From NCBI GenBank assembly GCA_026389845.1, contig JAPLHB010000055.1:55738-119737 (forward strand): a stretch of 64,000 nucleotides of DNA, written 5' to 3'. A program made the position numbers and the translations under genes. Of this stretch, positions 50,118 to 59,286 are shown in pieces. Numbering within the stretch: the stretch's first letter is position 1; each line of letters starts with the position of its first letter. The DNA comes from Chloroflexota bacterium (lineage in GTDB: Bacteria > Chloroflexota > Anaerolineae > CG2-30-64-16). The notes under the pieces were generated by a model. It worked only from the letters and a program-made list of their open reading frames with translations, was not told the origin of the DNA and did not search any database.

Positions 50118-51518
50118 ATGCAGATCATCATGCCCAAGCTGGGCCTCACCATGACGCAGGGGACGATTACGGAGTGGATGAAATCGTCCGGTGAGGCCGT
50201 CAAAGCCGAGGAGGCGCTTTGCGCCTATGAGACCGAAAAGGTCACGCTGGAGTTGACCGCGCCGGCAGATGGTGTACTGGTCGAGATTCTGGCGCCGGCC
50301 GGAACGATTGTGGCGGCCGGCGCGGCGGTGTGCGAGTTTGCGACGATTGACGAACGACGAACGACCAACGACCAACGACCGGCGACCAACGTCTTTCGTC
50401 CTTCGTCGTTGGTCGTCGGTCCGGCCCACGCCACGCCTAAGGCCCGCGCGGTGGCGCGAGAGCGTGGCGTGGATCTGCGCCAGGTGAGCGGCACAGGGCC
50501 GGGCGGACGCGTCCAGGTCGCCGACGTGACCGCGTTCCACGCCGCGGCCCAGCCGGCGCCGATCAAGGCGACTCCGCTGGCCCGTCGCATCGCCGCGGCC
50601 GAGGGTGTGAATCTCCGTGCCATCGCCGGCACCGGCCCCGAAGGGACGATTACGCGAGAGGATGTGGAAGCAGTGGTCAGGAGGCAGGAAGCAGGAGACA
50701 GGGATCAGGAGGCAGGGGACAGGGGTCAGCCCTTGATCGTCACGGATCACGGATCACGGATCACGGATCACGCACCACGGATCACGCATCACGTTGCGGA
50801 GACCGTCATCCCGCTCACCGCGCTGCGCCGCACCATCGCGGAACGGATGTCGGCCAGCGCGTTTACCGCACCGCACGTCACCCTGTTCACCGAGGCGGAC
50901 GCGACGAATCTCGTCTCGGCGCGGGCGCAGATCAATGAAGAGCTTGCGCTCAACGTGCCAGGCACTTGCGAAGTGCCTGGCACGTCCACCACGCTCAAAA
51001 TCTCCTACAACGCGCTCCTGGCGGCGTTGGTGGCGCGTGCGCTCAAGGAATTCCCGCTTCTGAATTCCCGCCTGGAGGCGGATGGGATCCACGTGCTGCC
51101 CGAAGTCAACATCGCCCTGGCTGTAGAGAGCGAGCGGGGCTTGCTGACGCCAGTGCTGCGGAACGTGGCCGCGTTGAGCCTGCCGGCCATCCAGCGCGGT
51201 TATGACGAGTTGACCGGCCGTGCCTTGACCGGCAAGGCGCAGCCCGCGGATTTCGAGGCCGGCACGTTCACGATCACCAACCTGGGCGGCCTGGAGATAG
51301 ACGGGTTTACGCCGATCATCAACCCGCCCCAGGCCGCGATCCTGGGCATCGGACGCATCATCGAGAAGCCGGTGGCCCGCGACGGGGCTGTGGTGATCCG
51401 GCCGATGGTCGTCCTGAGCCTGAGCTTCGACCATCGCATCGTAGACGGCGCGCCCGCGGCCTGTTTCCTGCAGCGAATCAAGCAGCTTGTCGAACGGCCG
51501 GTCGCGCTGCTGCTGTGA
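50118..51518 (+). CDS. 2-oxoacid dehydrogenase E2 (dihydrolipoamide acyltransferase), two tandem peripheral-subunit-binding domains
   Basis: Lipoyl domain YETEKVTLEL; ATPKARAVARERGVDLRQVSGTGPGGRVQVADV and ATPLARRIAAAEGVNLRAIAGTGPEGTITREDV; catalytic LSLSFDHRIVDGAPA. Confidence 0.95.
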   Translation: MQIIMPKLGLTMTQGTITEWMKSSGEAVKAEEALCAYETEKVTLELTAPADGVLVEILAPAGTIVAAGAAVCEFATIDERRTTNDQRPATNVFRPSSLVVGPAHATPKARAVARERGVDLRQVSGTGPGGRVQVADVTAFHAAAQPAPIKATPLARRIAAAEGVNLRAIAGTGPEGTITREDVEAVVRRQEAGDRDQEAGDRGQPLIVTDHGSRITDHAPRITHHVAETVIPLTALRRTIAERMSASAFTAPHVTLFTEADATNLVSARAQINEELALNVPGTCEVPGTSTTLKISYNALLAALVARALKEFPLLNSRLEADGIHVLPEVNIALAVESERGLLTPVLRNVAALSLPAIQRGYDELTGRALTGKAQPADFEAGTFTITNLGGLEIDGFTPIINPPQAAILGIGRIIEKPVARDGAVVIRPMVVLSLSFDHRIVDGAPAACFLQRIKQLVERPVALLL

Positions 51519-51614
51519 CGAAGGACGAAGGACGGATGGCGAAGGTCAGGGATCGTGAGTCGCTGATTTGCCGATTTGCTGATTTGCTGATTCGCCCACC
51601 TATCGGAGACACAC

Positions 51615-52607
51615 ATGCCCATCACAGACTATTCTACCGAAGAACTGCTGTCGTTGTATCGCCAAATGCTCACCGTGCGCGAATTCGAGTTGCGTGCGAT
51701 CAACGAGCGGCGGGCTGGGTTGATCCCCGGCTTCATCCATAGCTGTGTCGGCCAGGAGGCGACCGCGGTCGGCGCGTGTGCAGCGCTGGCACCGTCCGAC
51801 GTGATCACCAGCACGCACCGCGGGCACGGCCACCTGGTCGCCAAGGGCGGCGAGCCGAAGTACATGATGGCCGAACTGGCCGCGCGCACCACCGGCTATT
51901 GCGGCGGCAAGGGCGGTTCGCTCCACATGACCGATTTCAACCTCGGCATCCTCGGCGCAAACGGCATCGTGGGCGGCGGGATTCCGATTGCTGTGGGCGC
52001 GGCGTTGGCCTTTCAGCAGCGGCGCGAGCCACGCGTGGCGCTCGCCTTTTTCGGCGATGGCGCAACCAACGAAGGCGCATTTCACGAGGCGCTGAACCTG
52101 GCGGGTCTGTGGAAGCTGCCGGTGCTCTTCTTCTGCGAAAACAACCTGTATGGCGAGGGCACCCCGCAGGCCAAACAGGCGCCGGTGGCCGATCTCGCGA
52201 TCCGCGCCAGCAGCTACGCCATGCCCGGCGTCACGGTGGACGGCAACGACGTGCTGGCCGTCTACGAGGCGACGAAGGCCGCGGTCGCGCGCGCCCGCGC
52301 CGGCGGCGGCCCCGCGTTGATCGAGGGCAAAACCTACCGCCAGCGCGGCCACTACGAGGGCGACCCGATGGTCTACCGCAGCAAGGCCGAGATGGACGAG
52401 TGGAAGCAGCGCGATCCGGTCAGCGGCTTCCGCGCCCGCCTGTTGGCGGAAGCCGGCGTAGCCGAAGCCACCATCGTCGCCATCGAGCAGGCCGTCCAGG
52501 CTGTGCTGGACGAGGCCGTCGCCTTCGCCGCATCCAGCCCCAAACCCGCGCCGGAGACCGCCTTGGAAGGGGTGTACGGAGAGACGCATGGGGGATTGGT
52601 GTTCTGA
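51615..52607 (+). CDS. Thiamine-PP-dependent dehydrogenase E1 alpha
   Basis: STHRGHGHLVAKGGEPKYMMAELA...GGKGGSLHMTDFNLGILGANGIVGGGIPIAVGAALA; FFGDGATNEGAFHEALNLA. Confidence 0.95.
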   Translation: MPITDYSTEELLSLYRQMLTVREFELRAINERRAGLIPGFIHSCVGQEATAVGACAALAPSDVITSTHRGHGHLVAKGGEPKYMMAELAARTTGYCGGKGGSLHMTDFNLGILGANGIVGGGIPIAVGAALAFQQRREPRVALAFFGDGATNEGAFHEALNLAGLWKLPVLFFCENNLYGEGTPQAKQAPVADLAIRASSYAMPGVTVDGNDVLAVYEATKAAVARARAGGGPALIEGKTYRQRGHYEGDPMVYRSKAEMDEWKQRDPVSGFRARLLAEAGVAEATIVAIEQAVQAVLDEAVAFAASSPKPAPETALEGVYGETHGGLVF

Positions 52608-52722
52608 TTCGTGATACGTGCTACGTGATCTGTGGGCGTGAGTCTCGCGTTTCTCACGCAGCACGCATCATTCAGCACGTCGTCTCATCAACCCCGTGCC
52701 CTTCACTTACGAGGAACATTCC

Positions 52723-53709
52723 ATGCGAACCATCACTTACAGCCAAGCCATCTACGAAGCCATGCGCGAGGAAATGGCGCGCGATCCGAACGTCATTTTG
52801 ATCGGCGAGGATGTGGGCGCGTTCGGCGGCGTCTGGGGCGTCTCCGGCGACCTGGTGAAGCTCTTTGGCGAAGATCGGGTGCGCGACACGCCGATCAGCG
52901 AAGCCGCCATCGTCGGCGCGGGACTCGGCGCAGCCATGGTGGGGATGCGCCCCATCGTCGAGATCATGTTCGGCGACTTCATGCCCGTGGCCGGCGACCA
53001 ACTGGTGAACCAGGTGGCGAAGGCGCGTTACATGAGCGGCGGCAGGGCCAAGATTCCGTTGACCATCCGCATTACGACCGGCGCGCCCGGCTCGGCCGCG
53101 GCCCAACACTCGCAGTCGCCCGAAGGCTGGTACATGAACGTGCCGGGCTTCAAGATCGCGGTCCCCGCCACTGCCGCCGATGCCAAAGGCTTGCTCAGGA
53201 CAGCCATCCGCGGGGAAGACCCGGTGCTCTTCTTCGAGCACAAGATGCTCTACGCGACCAAGGGCGAGGTGCCGGAAGACCCGGATTTCGCGGTGCCATT
53301 CGGGCAGGCGGCCGTGCGCCGCGAGGGCAAGGATGTGACGATCATCGCCATCGGCGGGATGCTGCCCAAGGCGCTGGCAGCGGCCGAGGCATTGGCCGGC
53401 CGGGGCATCCAGGCCGAAATTCTGGATCCGCGCACGCTGGTGCCGCTCGACAAGGCGACGATCCTGGTCTCGGTGCAGAAGACCAGCCGCGTCATCATCG
53501 CCTACGAAGCGCACCGTCGCCTGGGGCCGGGCGCGGAGATCGCCGCGATGATCGCCGAGGAAGGAATCGGCTACCTGGACGGCCCCATCGTGCGCGTGGC
53601 CGCAAGGAACGTGCCCCTGCCCTACAGCCCGGAGTTGGAGACTTTCGTTCTGCCGAGCACTCAAGATATTATCGAACAGGCGGAGAAGCTGGTACACTTG
53701 GCCCTGTAG
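52723..53709 (+). CDS. Thiamine-PP-dependent dehydrogenase E1 beta
   Basis: MRTITYSQAIYEAMREEMARDPNVILIGEDVGAFGGVWGVSGDL...DTPISEAAIVGAGLGAAMVGMRPIVEIMFGDFM. Confidence 0.95.
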   Translation: MRTITYSQAIYEAMREEMARDPNVILIGEDVGAFGGVWGVSGDLVKLFGEDRVRDTPISEAAIVGAGLGAAMVGMRPIVEIMFGDFMPVAGDQLVNQVAKARYMSGGRAKIPLTIRITTGAPGSAAAQHSQSPEGWYMNVPGFKIAVPATAADAKGLLRTAIRGEDPVLFFEHKMLYATKGEVPEDPDFAVPFGQAAVRREGKDVTIIAIGGMLPKALAAAEALAGRGIQAEILDPRTLVPLDKATILVSVQKTSRVIIAYEAHRRLGPGAEIAAMIAEEGIGYLDGPIVRVAARNVPLPYSPELETFVLPSTQDIIEQAEKLVHLAL

Positions 53710-53713
53710 AGCT

Positions 53714-53811
53714 GTAGGGGCGGGTTTCTGCGTGTCAATGGTAAGCTCGCCGTCGCAGCGCGGCCGCCAGAAAAGGCAGACCTGGGCTAACGATAGAAAA
53801 CCCGCCCCTAC
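53714..53811. repeat. GTAGGGGCGGGTTT...AAACCCGCCCCTAC inverted-repeat element
   Basis: Matching terminal inverted repeats about 98 bp apart in the E1beta-carbamoyltransferase spacer. Confidence 0.65.
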
Positions 53812-53842
53812 ACCAAATCAAACACCTCAAGGAGAATCACCC

Positions 53843-54835
53843 ATGCAATCGCAACTATTCGGCAAAGACTTCATCACCACCGAGGACTGGACCCGCGACG
53901 AGCTGGAGAGCGCGCTGGAACTGGCCGGCGACCTGAAACGCCAGTGGATCACCGGCACCTACCACGATCACCTGCTGCGCGCCAAGACCCTCTACATGAT
54001 CTTTTTCGAGGAGTCCACGCGCACGCGTAACTCGTTCGAGGCGGGCATGACCCAACTCGGCGGGCACGCGCACTGGCTGACCCCCAAGGCGACGCAGATC
54101 GGCCACGGGGAAAGCCCCAAGGACACTGCCATCGTGCTGGCGCGCTACGGCCACGGCATCGCGGTGCGCGATTGCCGCCTCGGCATCGGCCAGAAGTATC
54201 AGTACGAACTGGCGAAGCACGCCAACATCCCGATCTTCTCGATGCAAGATGACGTGGATCACCCTTGCCAGACCATGGCTGACATCATGACGATCCGCGA
54301 GAAGTTCGGAAATGATCTCCGCGGGCGCAAGTTCGTCATCTCCTGGACCTACGCGCCGCAATACGTCCGGCCGCTCTCCGTGCCGCAGGGCCTCATCATG
54401 CTGATGCCGCGCTTCGGCATGGATGTGACGCTGGCGCACCCCAAGGGCTTCGAGATGATGCCGCACACCCTGGAAGCCGCCCGCCGTCACGCCGACGAGG
54501 CCGGCGTCAAGTTCGAGGTGGTGGACGACATGGATGCCGCCTGCGAAGGCGCCGACATCGTCTACGCCAAGAGCTGGGGCCCGATCATGGTCACCGAAGA
54601 GGAGGCCGCAGTCAAGACGATGGTGGATCAGCACAAGGACTGGTGCCTGGACGAGCGGCGCATGGCCCTGGCGAAGCGCAACGCGATCTACATGCACTGC
54701 ATGCCCATTGATCGCGGCTACGAAGCCACCGACGCGGTGATTGACGGCCCGCAGTCGGTGATCTACGACGAGGCCGAGAACCGGCTGCACATCCAGAAGG
54801 CGTTGATGACGCTGACGATGGCCCCACGGGGGTGA
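53843..54835 (+). CDS. Knotted carbamoyltransferase, YgeW-like / ornithine carbamoyltransferase family
   Basis: FFEESTRTRNSFEAGMTQLGG; DVDHPCQTMADIMTIREKFG; SVPQGLIMLMPRFGMDVTLAHPKGFEM; MHCMPIDRG. Confidence 0.85.
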   Translation: MQSQLFGKDFITTEDWTRDELESALELAGDLKRQWITGTYHDHLLRAKTLYMIFFEESTRTRNSFEAGMTQLGGHAHWLTPKATQIGHGESPKDTAIVLARYGHGIAVRDCRLGIGQKYQYELAKHANIPIFSMQDDVDHPCQTMADIMTIREKFGNDLRGRKFVISWTYAPQYVRPLSVPQGLIMLMPRFGMDVTLAHPKGFEMMPHTLEAARRHADEAGVKFEVVDDMDAACEGADIVYAKSWGPIMVTEEEAAVKTMVDQHKDWCLDERRMALAKRNAIYMHCMPIDRGYEATDAVIDGPQSVIYDEAENRLHIQKALMTLTMAPRG

Positions 54836-54910
54836 CAAGGCGACAAGGTGACAGGGTGACAGGATGGACGTGTCACCTTGCCGCTTTGCCACGGCAAAGG
54901 TAGGCCACTC

Positions 54911-56443
54911 ATGGGACTCGACACGGTCATCCGCAACGGCACACTGATCACGCCGGACGGCCCGATCAACGCCGATTTAGGCATCGAGGGAGAGACCATT
55001 GCGGCCATCAGCCAGGGATTGATGGGGCGCCAGGTCGTTGACGCCACGGGCAAGCTCGTCATCCCCGGCGCTATTGACCCGCACGTCCACCTGGAGATGC
55101 CGGCGGGCGCGGTGCAGTCCAGCGACGATTGGATCACCGGCACGATCGCGGCCGCGTGCGGCGGCACGACGACGGTGATTGATTTCGTGGAACCTATCCC
55201 CCCGGCCCTCCTCCCTGCGAGGGAAGGGGAAGACCTGTCAGGTTTCGAAAACCTGACAGGTCTGCGCAGGGGAGGGGTCGGGCCGCTCCTCTCTGCCCTC
55301 GCCGCGCGGCGCGGCCTGGCCGAAGGCCGCGCCGCCATAGACTTCGGCCTCCATATGACGCTGCTGAACGCGCAGTCCGAAACCCTAGATGAAATTCCCG
55401 CGGTCGTTGCCGCGGGCTGCCCGTCGTTCAAGACCTACACGACCTATAGCTTCAAGCTGACGGATGACGTCCTGGTGGCGGCGATGGCGGCTGTGGGCAA
55501 GGCCGGCGGCATCGTCATGGTCCACGCGGAGAACGACGCGGGCATCGCATATCTGCGGCGGAAGTTACTGGCCGAAGGCAAGACCGAGCCGCGCTGGCAT
55601 CCCCGTTCGCGGCCCGCCGGCATGGAGGTGGAGGCCATCGAGCGGGCGCTGGCGCTGGCCGAAGCGGCAGAGTGCCCGGCGTACATCGTCCACATCTCCA
55701 CGGGCCGCGGGGCCGCGGCTGTGGCCGGCGCTCGGCATCGGGGCCAGGCGGCCTTCGGCGAGACCTGTCCCCAATACCTGCTGTTGACCGATGCCGAGTT
55801 CGACCGTCCGGGGTTCGAGGGGGCGAAGTTCATCTGCTCGCCGCCGCTGCGCAAGGCCGAGGACAATGCTGCGTTGTGGAGATACCTGGCCGCGACCGAT
55901 CTGCAGACCGTCGGCACAGACCACTGCCCGTTCTTCTACGCCGGGCAAAAGGACCTGCGCGTCCGTAGGGGCGAGGAGACCCTACGTGCGTCTGTGGGCG
56001 GGGAGACCCCGCCCCTACCGGCGTTCACGCAGATTCCCGGCGGCATGCCCGGCATCGAGTCGCGGCTGTCGCTGCTCTATACCTTCGGCGTGAGGGCGGG
56101 CCGGCTGACCCTGGCGCGCTGGGTCGAGGCCTGTTGCACCGGGCCGGCGCGGATCTTCGGTCTGGTAGGGCGGAAGGGCGTGCTGGCGGTCGGCGCGGAC
56201 GCCGATGTGGTGATCTTCGACCCGGAGCGGGAGGCCGTCCTGACTCACGCAGGTGCAACCCACCTCGGAGGTGCGCCGCACGTCCACCGCCTGCACGAGA
56301 ATTGCGATTACACCCCCTACGAGGGCCTCCGCCTGCGCGGCTGGCCCGCGCTGACGATGCTCCGAGGCCAGGTGATCGCGCGCGATGGCGAGTTCGTGGG
56401 GCAGCAGGGGGCGGGGAAGTTTCTGGCACGGGGAAACAAGTAG
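54911..56443 (+). CDS. Dihydropyrimidinase / D-hydantoinase family
   Basis: VIPGAIDPHVHLEMPAGAVQSSDDWITGTIAAACGGTTTVIDFVEP; FGETCPQYLLLTDAEFDRPGFEGAKFICSPPLR; GTDHCPF. Confidence 0.9.
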   Translation: MGLDTVIRNGTLITPDGPINADLGIEGETIAAISQGLMGRQVVDATGKLVIPGAIDPHVHLEMPAGAVQSSDDWITGTIAAACGGTTTVIDFVEPIPPALLPAREGEDLSGFENLTGLRRGGVGPLLSALAARRGLAEGRAAIDFGLHMTLLNAQSETLDEIPAVVAAGCPSFKTYTTYSFKLTDDVLVAAMAAVGKAGGIVMVHAENDAGIAYLRRKLLAEGKTEPRWHPRSRPAGMEVEAIERALALAEAAECPAYIVHISTGRGAAAVAGARHRGQAAFGETCPQYLLLTDAEFDRPGFEGAKFICSPPLRKAEDNAALWRYLAATDLQTVGTDHCPFFYAGQKDLRVRRGEETLRASVGGETPPLPAFTQIPGGMPGIESRLSLLYTFGVRAGRLTLARWVEACCTGPARIFGLVGRKGVLAVGADADVVIFDPEREAVLTHAGATHLGGAPHVHRLHENCDYTPYEGLRLRGWPALTMLRGQVIARDGEFVGQQGAGKFLARGNK

Positions 56444-56495
56444 ACAGGCAGACAAGGACGCCCCTTGTTTCCTCGTCCACTCAAAGGGTCAACTG

Positions 56496-57875
56496 ATGAC
56501 CAGCACTCTAGTCCTCCCTGACTGGCTGATTGACATCCCTGGCTCATCGCCGAAGCAGGGTTGGGGCGTGCGCGTCGTCGGCCAGGTGGTGGATGCCGTG
56601 GGGCCGCACGACGAACTGCGGCGGCGGTATCCGACGGACCTCGTCTGGAAGGCACCTGGGCAAGCGCTCGCGCCCGGCTTCGTGGACGCGCACACGCATC
56701 TGTATGGTGTCCTGGCCCATGGTATTCCACCTCCCCCCAAGCCTCCACCCCCCTGCCCCCCAATCTTGGGGGAAGGGGGCGGGGAGGGAGAGAGCGGGGG
56801 ATGGTCTTTCCTCTCCGACTTCTGGTGGCCGTTGGTCGAAGACCGGCTCGATCACGAGATGATCTGCGCGGCGACCGACCTGAACCTGGCGCAGATGCTC
56901 CGCGGGGGCATCACCAGTTTTTACGACATCACCGAGGCGCCGAACGCCCTCCCTGGCTGCCTGGCGGCCCAGGCCGAGGTCGTGCGCGCCCGCGGCATTC
57001 GTGGTATCCTCTCCTTCGAGGCCACGGAGCGGGTCAGCAGGGAGAACGGGCGGTTGGGGCTGAGGGAGAATCTGGAGTTCATCCGCGCCGGCAAATCGCA
57101 AATTGCAAATTGCAAATTGCAAATCATCACGGGGATGATGTGTTATCATACGACTTTTACGTGCTCGGCCGAATTCATCAAGCAAGCGTTCGAGTTGGCC
57201 GCGGGTGAAGGCGCGTTGATACATATGCACGCGTCGGAAAGCACCTACGAGCCGGAGCAGGCACTGAAACACTTCGGCGCACGCACCTTCGAGTATTACG
57301 ACCGGCTGGGCGTAGCGGGGCCGAACATGCAGGCGTCGCAGTGCGTGCAGATCACGCCGGCCGAGGTCGAGATCATCGCGCGCCGCGGGGTGCGCGTGAC
57401 CCACATGCCGCTCTCCAACTGCGAGGTCGGCGGCGGCATCGCGCCGATCCCCGATCTCGTGGCTGCAGGAGTCACGGTCGGGTTGGGCAGCGATGGGTAC
57501 ATCACGGACTTCTTCGAGATCATGCGGGGCGCGTTCCTGCTCCACAAGGCCTATCGCCAGGATACTCAGGTGATGCCGGCCCACCTGGTCTGGCGGCTGG
57601 CGACCGAGGGCGGGGCCAAAACCCTGGGACTGGAGCGAGTGGGCCGGCTGGCGCCGGGCTGGCAGGCCGATTTGCAGCTCATTGACGCCGTTTTCCCCAC
57701 TCCGGCCACGGCCGGCAACCTGTACGACCAACTACTCCTCTATCGCAACCAGACCCACGTCCGGGCCGTGATGGTCGCCGGCCAGGTGCGGGTGCGGGAT
57801 GGCGTGGTGTTGGGCGTGGATGAGGTTGCGCTGCGGGCCAGGGTGCACCGGGCCGCCGAGAGGCTGTGGAAGTAA
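56496..57875 (+). CDS. Amidohydrolase family protein (TRZ/ATZ-like)
   Basis: APGFVDAHTHLYG; LIHMHASEST; VTHMPLSNCEVGGGIAPIPDLVAAGVTVGLGSDGYITDFFE. Confidence 0.85.
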   Translation: MTSTLVLPDWLIDIPGSSPKQGWGVRVVGQVVDAVGPHDELRRRYPTDLVWKAPGQALAPGFVDAHTHLYGVLAHGIPPPPKPPPPCPPILGEGGGEGESGGWSFLSDFWWPLVEDRLDHEMICAATDLNLAQMLRGGITSFYDITEAPNALPGCLAAQAEVVRARGIRGILSFEATERVSRENGRLGLRENLEFIRAGKSQIANCKLQIITGMMCYHTTFTCSAEFIKQAFELAAGEGALIHMHASESTYEPEQALKHFGARTFEYYDRLGVAGPNMQASQCVQITPAEVEIIARRGVRVTHMPLSNCEVGGGIAPIPDLVAAGVTVGLGSDGYITDFFEIMRGAFLLHKAYRQDTQVMPAHLVWRLATEGGAKTLGLERVGRLAPGWQADLQLIDAVFPTPATAGNLYDQLLLYRNQTHVRAVMVAGQVRVRDGVVLGVDEVALRARVHRAAERLWK

Positions 57876-57891
57876 ACGAAAGCTGGAGTCC

Positions 57892-59235
57892 ATGCCGAAG
57901 ATTCACGATCTGCGATCATACCTTCAGGTTCTTGAAGCAGCCGGCCAACTAGTCCGCATTCGGCGAGCGGTGAGCCTGGAACACGAATTGGCCGATGTCG
58001 CGGCGGCGCTGGAGCGGCAGGGCGGGCCAGCCCCCTTGTTCGAGTCGGTCACGGGATCTCCCTGGCCGATCTTTTCGTCCGCCGTAGCCAACCAACAGCG
58101 CGCTGCCCTGGCCCTCGGCTGCGACAAGCCCCAGGTAGTGGAGGTGATGCGCCGCGCGCTTGATCCGAGCCAGGGCATCCCGCCCGTTCGCATCGAGTCG
58201 GCCGCGTGGAAGGCGCACGTGGTCACGGGCGATGCGGTAGACGTGCGCACCCTGCCGATCCCGATCCACGCCGTAGGCGACGGCGGGCCGTTCATCACCG
58301 GCGGCGTGACCGTGAGCAAGGATCCCATCAGCGGCCGCGGCAATCTCTCGTACAACCGGATGCAGGTCAAGGGGCCGCGCGAGATGGGCTTCGATGTGAA
58401 CGAATGGCGGCACGTCCGCCAGTTCATGGACGTGCAAGAGGCCAAGGACGCGCCGCTGCCCATCGCCATCGCCATCGGCCTCGATCCTGCCATCTCGATC
58501 GCGGCCGGCGCACGCTATGATGGAGACGAACTGCTCATCGCCGGGGCCATCCGCAGGGAGGGTGTGCCGGTCAGTCGGGGCGTGACGGTGGATATTGACA
58601 TCCCCGCCGAGGCGGAGATCGTCATCGAGGGCCTGCTGCCGCCGCACGTCCGCCAGGGCGAAGGCCCGTTGGCGGAATTCCACGGCTACTACGGCCGCAT
58701 CTGGGAAAGCCCCGTGTTCCAGGTTTCAGCCATCTGCTGGCGCGACGAGCCGATCTTCCAGACGATCATCCCAGGCTGGAACGAACACGTCTACATCGGC
58801 AACGTGCTGCCGCGCGAGCCACTTCTGCTCAACTTCGCCCAGCACGTCAGCAAGAACGTCACCGGCCTGCACCTGGCGCCCTACGGAAGCGGCTTCCTGG
58901 CGATCGTGACCCTGAACAAAAAGAACCCCGGCGAGCCGAAGAACGTGGCGATGGGGGTCTTCACCGCGCACGTGAACGTCAAATGGTGCATCGTCGTAGA
59001 TGGTGACGTGGACATCTATGACCCGGCTGACGTGCTGTGGGCGCTGACGACGCGGGTGGACTGGGGCCGCGACATCTTCCTGGTGCCGGGCAGCCAGGGC
59101 CACGAGATGGATCCGACCGCCGACACGCGCGGGGTACACACCAAGATCGGCGTGGACGCCACGGCCGACAAGGGTCGCCGCGAGGCCGCCGAGCGAGTGC
59201 GGTATGGCGATGTGGATCTGAGCAAGTATCTTTAA
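57892..59235 (+). CDS. UbiD family decarboxylase
   Basis: IHDLRSYLQVLEAAGQLVRIRRAVSLEHELADVAAALERQGGPAPLFESVTG; GNLSYNRMQVKGPREMGFDV; GPLAEFHGYYGRI. Confidence 0.9.
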   Translation: MPKIHDLRSYLQVLEAAGQLVRIRRAVSLEHELADVAAALERQGGPAPLFESVTGSPWPIFSSAVANQQRAALALGCDKPQVVEVMRRALDPSQGIPPVRIESAAWKAHVVTGDAVDVRTLPIPIHAVGDGGPFITGGVTVSKDPISGRGNLSYNRMQVKGPREMGFDVNEWRHVRQFMDVQEAKDAPLPIAIAIGLDPAISIAAGARYDGDELLIAGAIRREGVPVSRGVTVDIDIPAEAEIVIEGLLPPHVRQGEGPLAEFHGYYGRIWESPVFQVSAICWRDEPIFQTIIPGWNEHVYIGNVLPREPLLLNFAQHVSKNVTGLHLAPYGSGFLAIVTLNKKNPGEPKNVAMGVFTAHVNVKWCIVVDGDVDIYDPADVLWALTTRVDWGRDIFLVPGSQGHEMDPTADTRGVHTKIGVDATADKGRREAAERVRYGDVDLSKYL

Positions 59236-59286
59236 GTAGAAGACCTTCGAGGTCTGCGAGACCTCGAAGGTCTGAAGGAGTAGCCA

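Noticed and set aside
53732-53842. N-terminal extension of the carbamoyltransferase
   Set aside because: Encoded by the GTAGGGGCG repeat; ATG at 53843 after a GGAG ribosome-binding site is the better start
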